A stretch of 64,000 bases of DNA from NCBI RefSeq assembly GCF_016097555.1, contig NC_054703.1, positions 22,922,551 through 22,986,550 of the forward strand. Reading direction: 5' to 3'. The position numbers and the translations under genes were made by a program. Numbering within the stretch: position 1 is the first letter of the stretch; the number at the start of each line of letters is the position of its first letter. Under the pieces are notes generated by a model. That model ran no database searches and was not told the DNA's origin. It was given only the letters and a program-made list of their open reading frames with translations. Positions 51,033 to 64,000 of this stretch are shown piece by piece. The stretch comes from Gigantopelta aegis (lineage: Eukaryota > Mollusca > Gastropoda > Neomphalida > Peltospiridae).

Positions 51033-52030
51033 CTGATTGAATCTAAAATAAATTATGTATAGATCATCAGTATAGCTATAATGCATAATAGTACAGGGTT
51101 TCAAATATATTTTAGTCCCAAGGGCCGATATGAGATTTTCAAGGGGGATCTCTTTCAACTGATCTAAAATATTTTAGTGCTTAAATGAGATACAAAAACT
51201 GTTTAAATGCAAACTCAGTGCTTTAATAGAAATTGACTAGTAGTTAGAAAACTACCAATTGTTTAAGATGCATTGGAAGATGTTTTAGTCCAACAGAACC
51301 TTATTTGAATATCGCCTGCTAAATGTGAACACGAATGGCGACCATACGTGGTCTATGGTCAGAATCACAGTATTTTTGTCTATGACAATTTCAGGCAAGG
51401 ATTTAAAATGTGTGATCGGGAAAACGACCTGTCGTCTTGAGTATGAGGATCAATTCTTTTTTGTCCACTTATGTGCATATACTCAGAATTCAAACCAAGT
51501 AGAATGTTGTGTAACAATGGTATAAGTTATCCTATTAAAATGTAAATATCCGTCAGGTTTGTACAACTGTTCGAGAAAAAATGGGATGGGTCACTGCATA
51601 TGTTTATTCTCTATACGGGCATAATTAAGTATTGATGTATTAAATGGATACGATTCTTTTAGGTGTCATCATAAATTGATGTTCGATAGATAGCTTTGCA
51701 ATTCAGCATAAGTAATCAACAGTACTTAATAACAGCCTTTGCTGTTTTAACTGGATGAACGTGTAACTATACCCAATTTTATGGCAACTGAAATATGTTT
51801 TGTACTCCCTGAAGATGCAGTTTAAATATCGTCTTGCTAGTTCACTGTTTAATGGTCATTCAGAAAGAATAATCAAAAATATTCTTCATATACTATTATA
51901 AAACATTTTAATATTTATTTATCCTAATTGTAAATGATGTCAACAGTATAACAGTTTGTCAACACCAAAACACGTATTTTTATAAAATATTACTCGCACA
52001 CTGAATCGCTGTATTCAAAAATGTAAGAAA
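50645..52030. other. AT-rich stretch without supported genes
   Basis: It holds two (TA)n runs (50642-50660 and 50985-51028) and otherwise unique AT-rich sequence. Confidence 0.4.
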
Positions 52031-52035
52031 CGGGC

Positions 52036-52290
52036 TTTGGTGGGTGTCGTGTTTAAGCCATTGGTCATAAAGCTGGTAGGTACAGGGCTTGCAGCCCGGT
52101 ACAGGCTTCAAAACAGAGCAAGTTTTAAAGCCTCAGTGGGTAGGTGTAAGACCACTACACCCTCCTCTCACTAGCCCCTAATCACTAACAACTAACCTCC
52201 TGTCCTGGACAGACAGCCCAGATAGCTGAGGTGTGTGCCCAGGACAGCCTGTTTGAAAGTTAATTGGATATAAACACGAACTTTTTTTTG
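52036..52290 (+). mobile_element. SINE with head I-like 5' end and different body
   Basis: gggctttggtgggtgtcgtg tttaagccattggtcataaa gctggtaggtacagggcttg resembles head I, but the body (cagacagcccagatagctga ggtgtgtgcccaggacagcc) and 3' end (aattggatataaacacgaac ttttttt) belong to a distinct SINE family. Confidence 0.65.
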
Positions 52291-52827
52291 TAAGAAAGTA
52301 CACTATTGAATCGACTGAGTTGGAAACATAAAACAATATATCACGGTAAGCACAAAAGGAACCTCAACAAAGCTTCACTTTCACCTATTTTGTATTAATA
52401 ATTTGTATTCAATGTAACTCATATACAATTTTTTTTGTAGAATTGTGGTTCATTGTCTTTGATTATTGACCAATTATTTACGAAACTTCGATGACCGACC
52501 ATCTGTTACGATGTTTACCAACTATCAGACTCTTTTTCCAGAAAAAAGAGATCAAAATAATAAAATCATATGCAAAGATTGCTGCTTGAATTTCAAACAC
52601 ACTGACCTAAATCCAGAGATAAGACAATGGCTATAAAACACCATACTTTAAAAGCGTTATTGTGTTTTTTTTGTTTCCCACAAAGATATTGCTATGCAAC
52701 GTGACACATTCTTGTAGAATGGCCTTTAACGTACATTGATATGAAACCCTTTACCCTTTAAGACAGATAAGTATAAATAAAAAATTTCGGATACTGACAA
52801 CTACGTTTCTTAAATGTACAGGCTTAC

Positions 52828-63940
<11,113 letters not shown>

Positions 63941-64000
63941 CTAGATAAAAACAAACATGTAACAAACCTAGATCTAAAAATAGTCGTAAAATGAGGTACT

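Overview
This window looks like nuclear DNA of a mollusc, probably a gastropod (the lineage is inferred from repeat style, not proven). It is AT-rich, its genes are split into many small GT-AG exons in long introns, and it is crowded with tRNA-derived SINEs, TA-flanked MITEs, microsatellites and decayed transposons. Two runs of exactly 200 N (31988-32187 and 58801-59000) are scaffold gaps.

Region 1 (about 0.8-19.9 kb, + strand) holds one gene of about 15 exons. Its product appears to carry two consecutive DNA-polymerase-beta-fold nucleotidyltransferase modules of the RlaP/PF10127 type. The second module has an intact active-site motif and perfectly phased exons. The first module shows two apparent frame breaks (exons at 7.6 and 11.0 kb). 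Its introns hold many SINEs and several MITEs.

Region 2 (about 20-25.5 kb) is intergenic: a 182-bp tandem array, SINEs, a 47-bp minisatellite and a piggyBac-like N-terminal fragment.

Region 3 (about 26-45 kb, mostly minus strand) is a graveyard of mobile-element genes. It holds three divergent copies of a family resembling DUF7869, each broken in a different way, and a 3.6-kb pogo/Tigger-type element with 28-bp terminal inverted repeats whose transposase tail carries twelve 24-residue repeats. It also holds pieces of a protein-primed family-B DNA polymerase with a 102-bp internal amplification, a retroelement Gag-like fragment, and a 76-bp array open in all three minus frames.

Region 4 (about 45-52.5 kb) holds more SINEs, the 3' end of a LINE, and a nearly intact Tc1-like element (1.5 kb, complete inverted repeats, one frameshift) sitting in a (TA)n tract.

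Region 5 (about 52.8-64 kb, minus strand) is the middle of a multi-domain SRCR receptor-like gene. Each six-cysteine SRCR domain is split over two exons, and each exon pair is a symmetric phase 1-1 cassette. One cassette lacks its second half, one second-half exon has a partly duplicated 3' end, and one has lost its AG acceptor. The gene runs off the right edge and probably continues below 52.8 kb.

Across the window the SINEs are mosaics of a few interchangeable 5' heads, one shared central domain and two 3' tails. One tail resembles the 3' end of the LINE at 48 kb.
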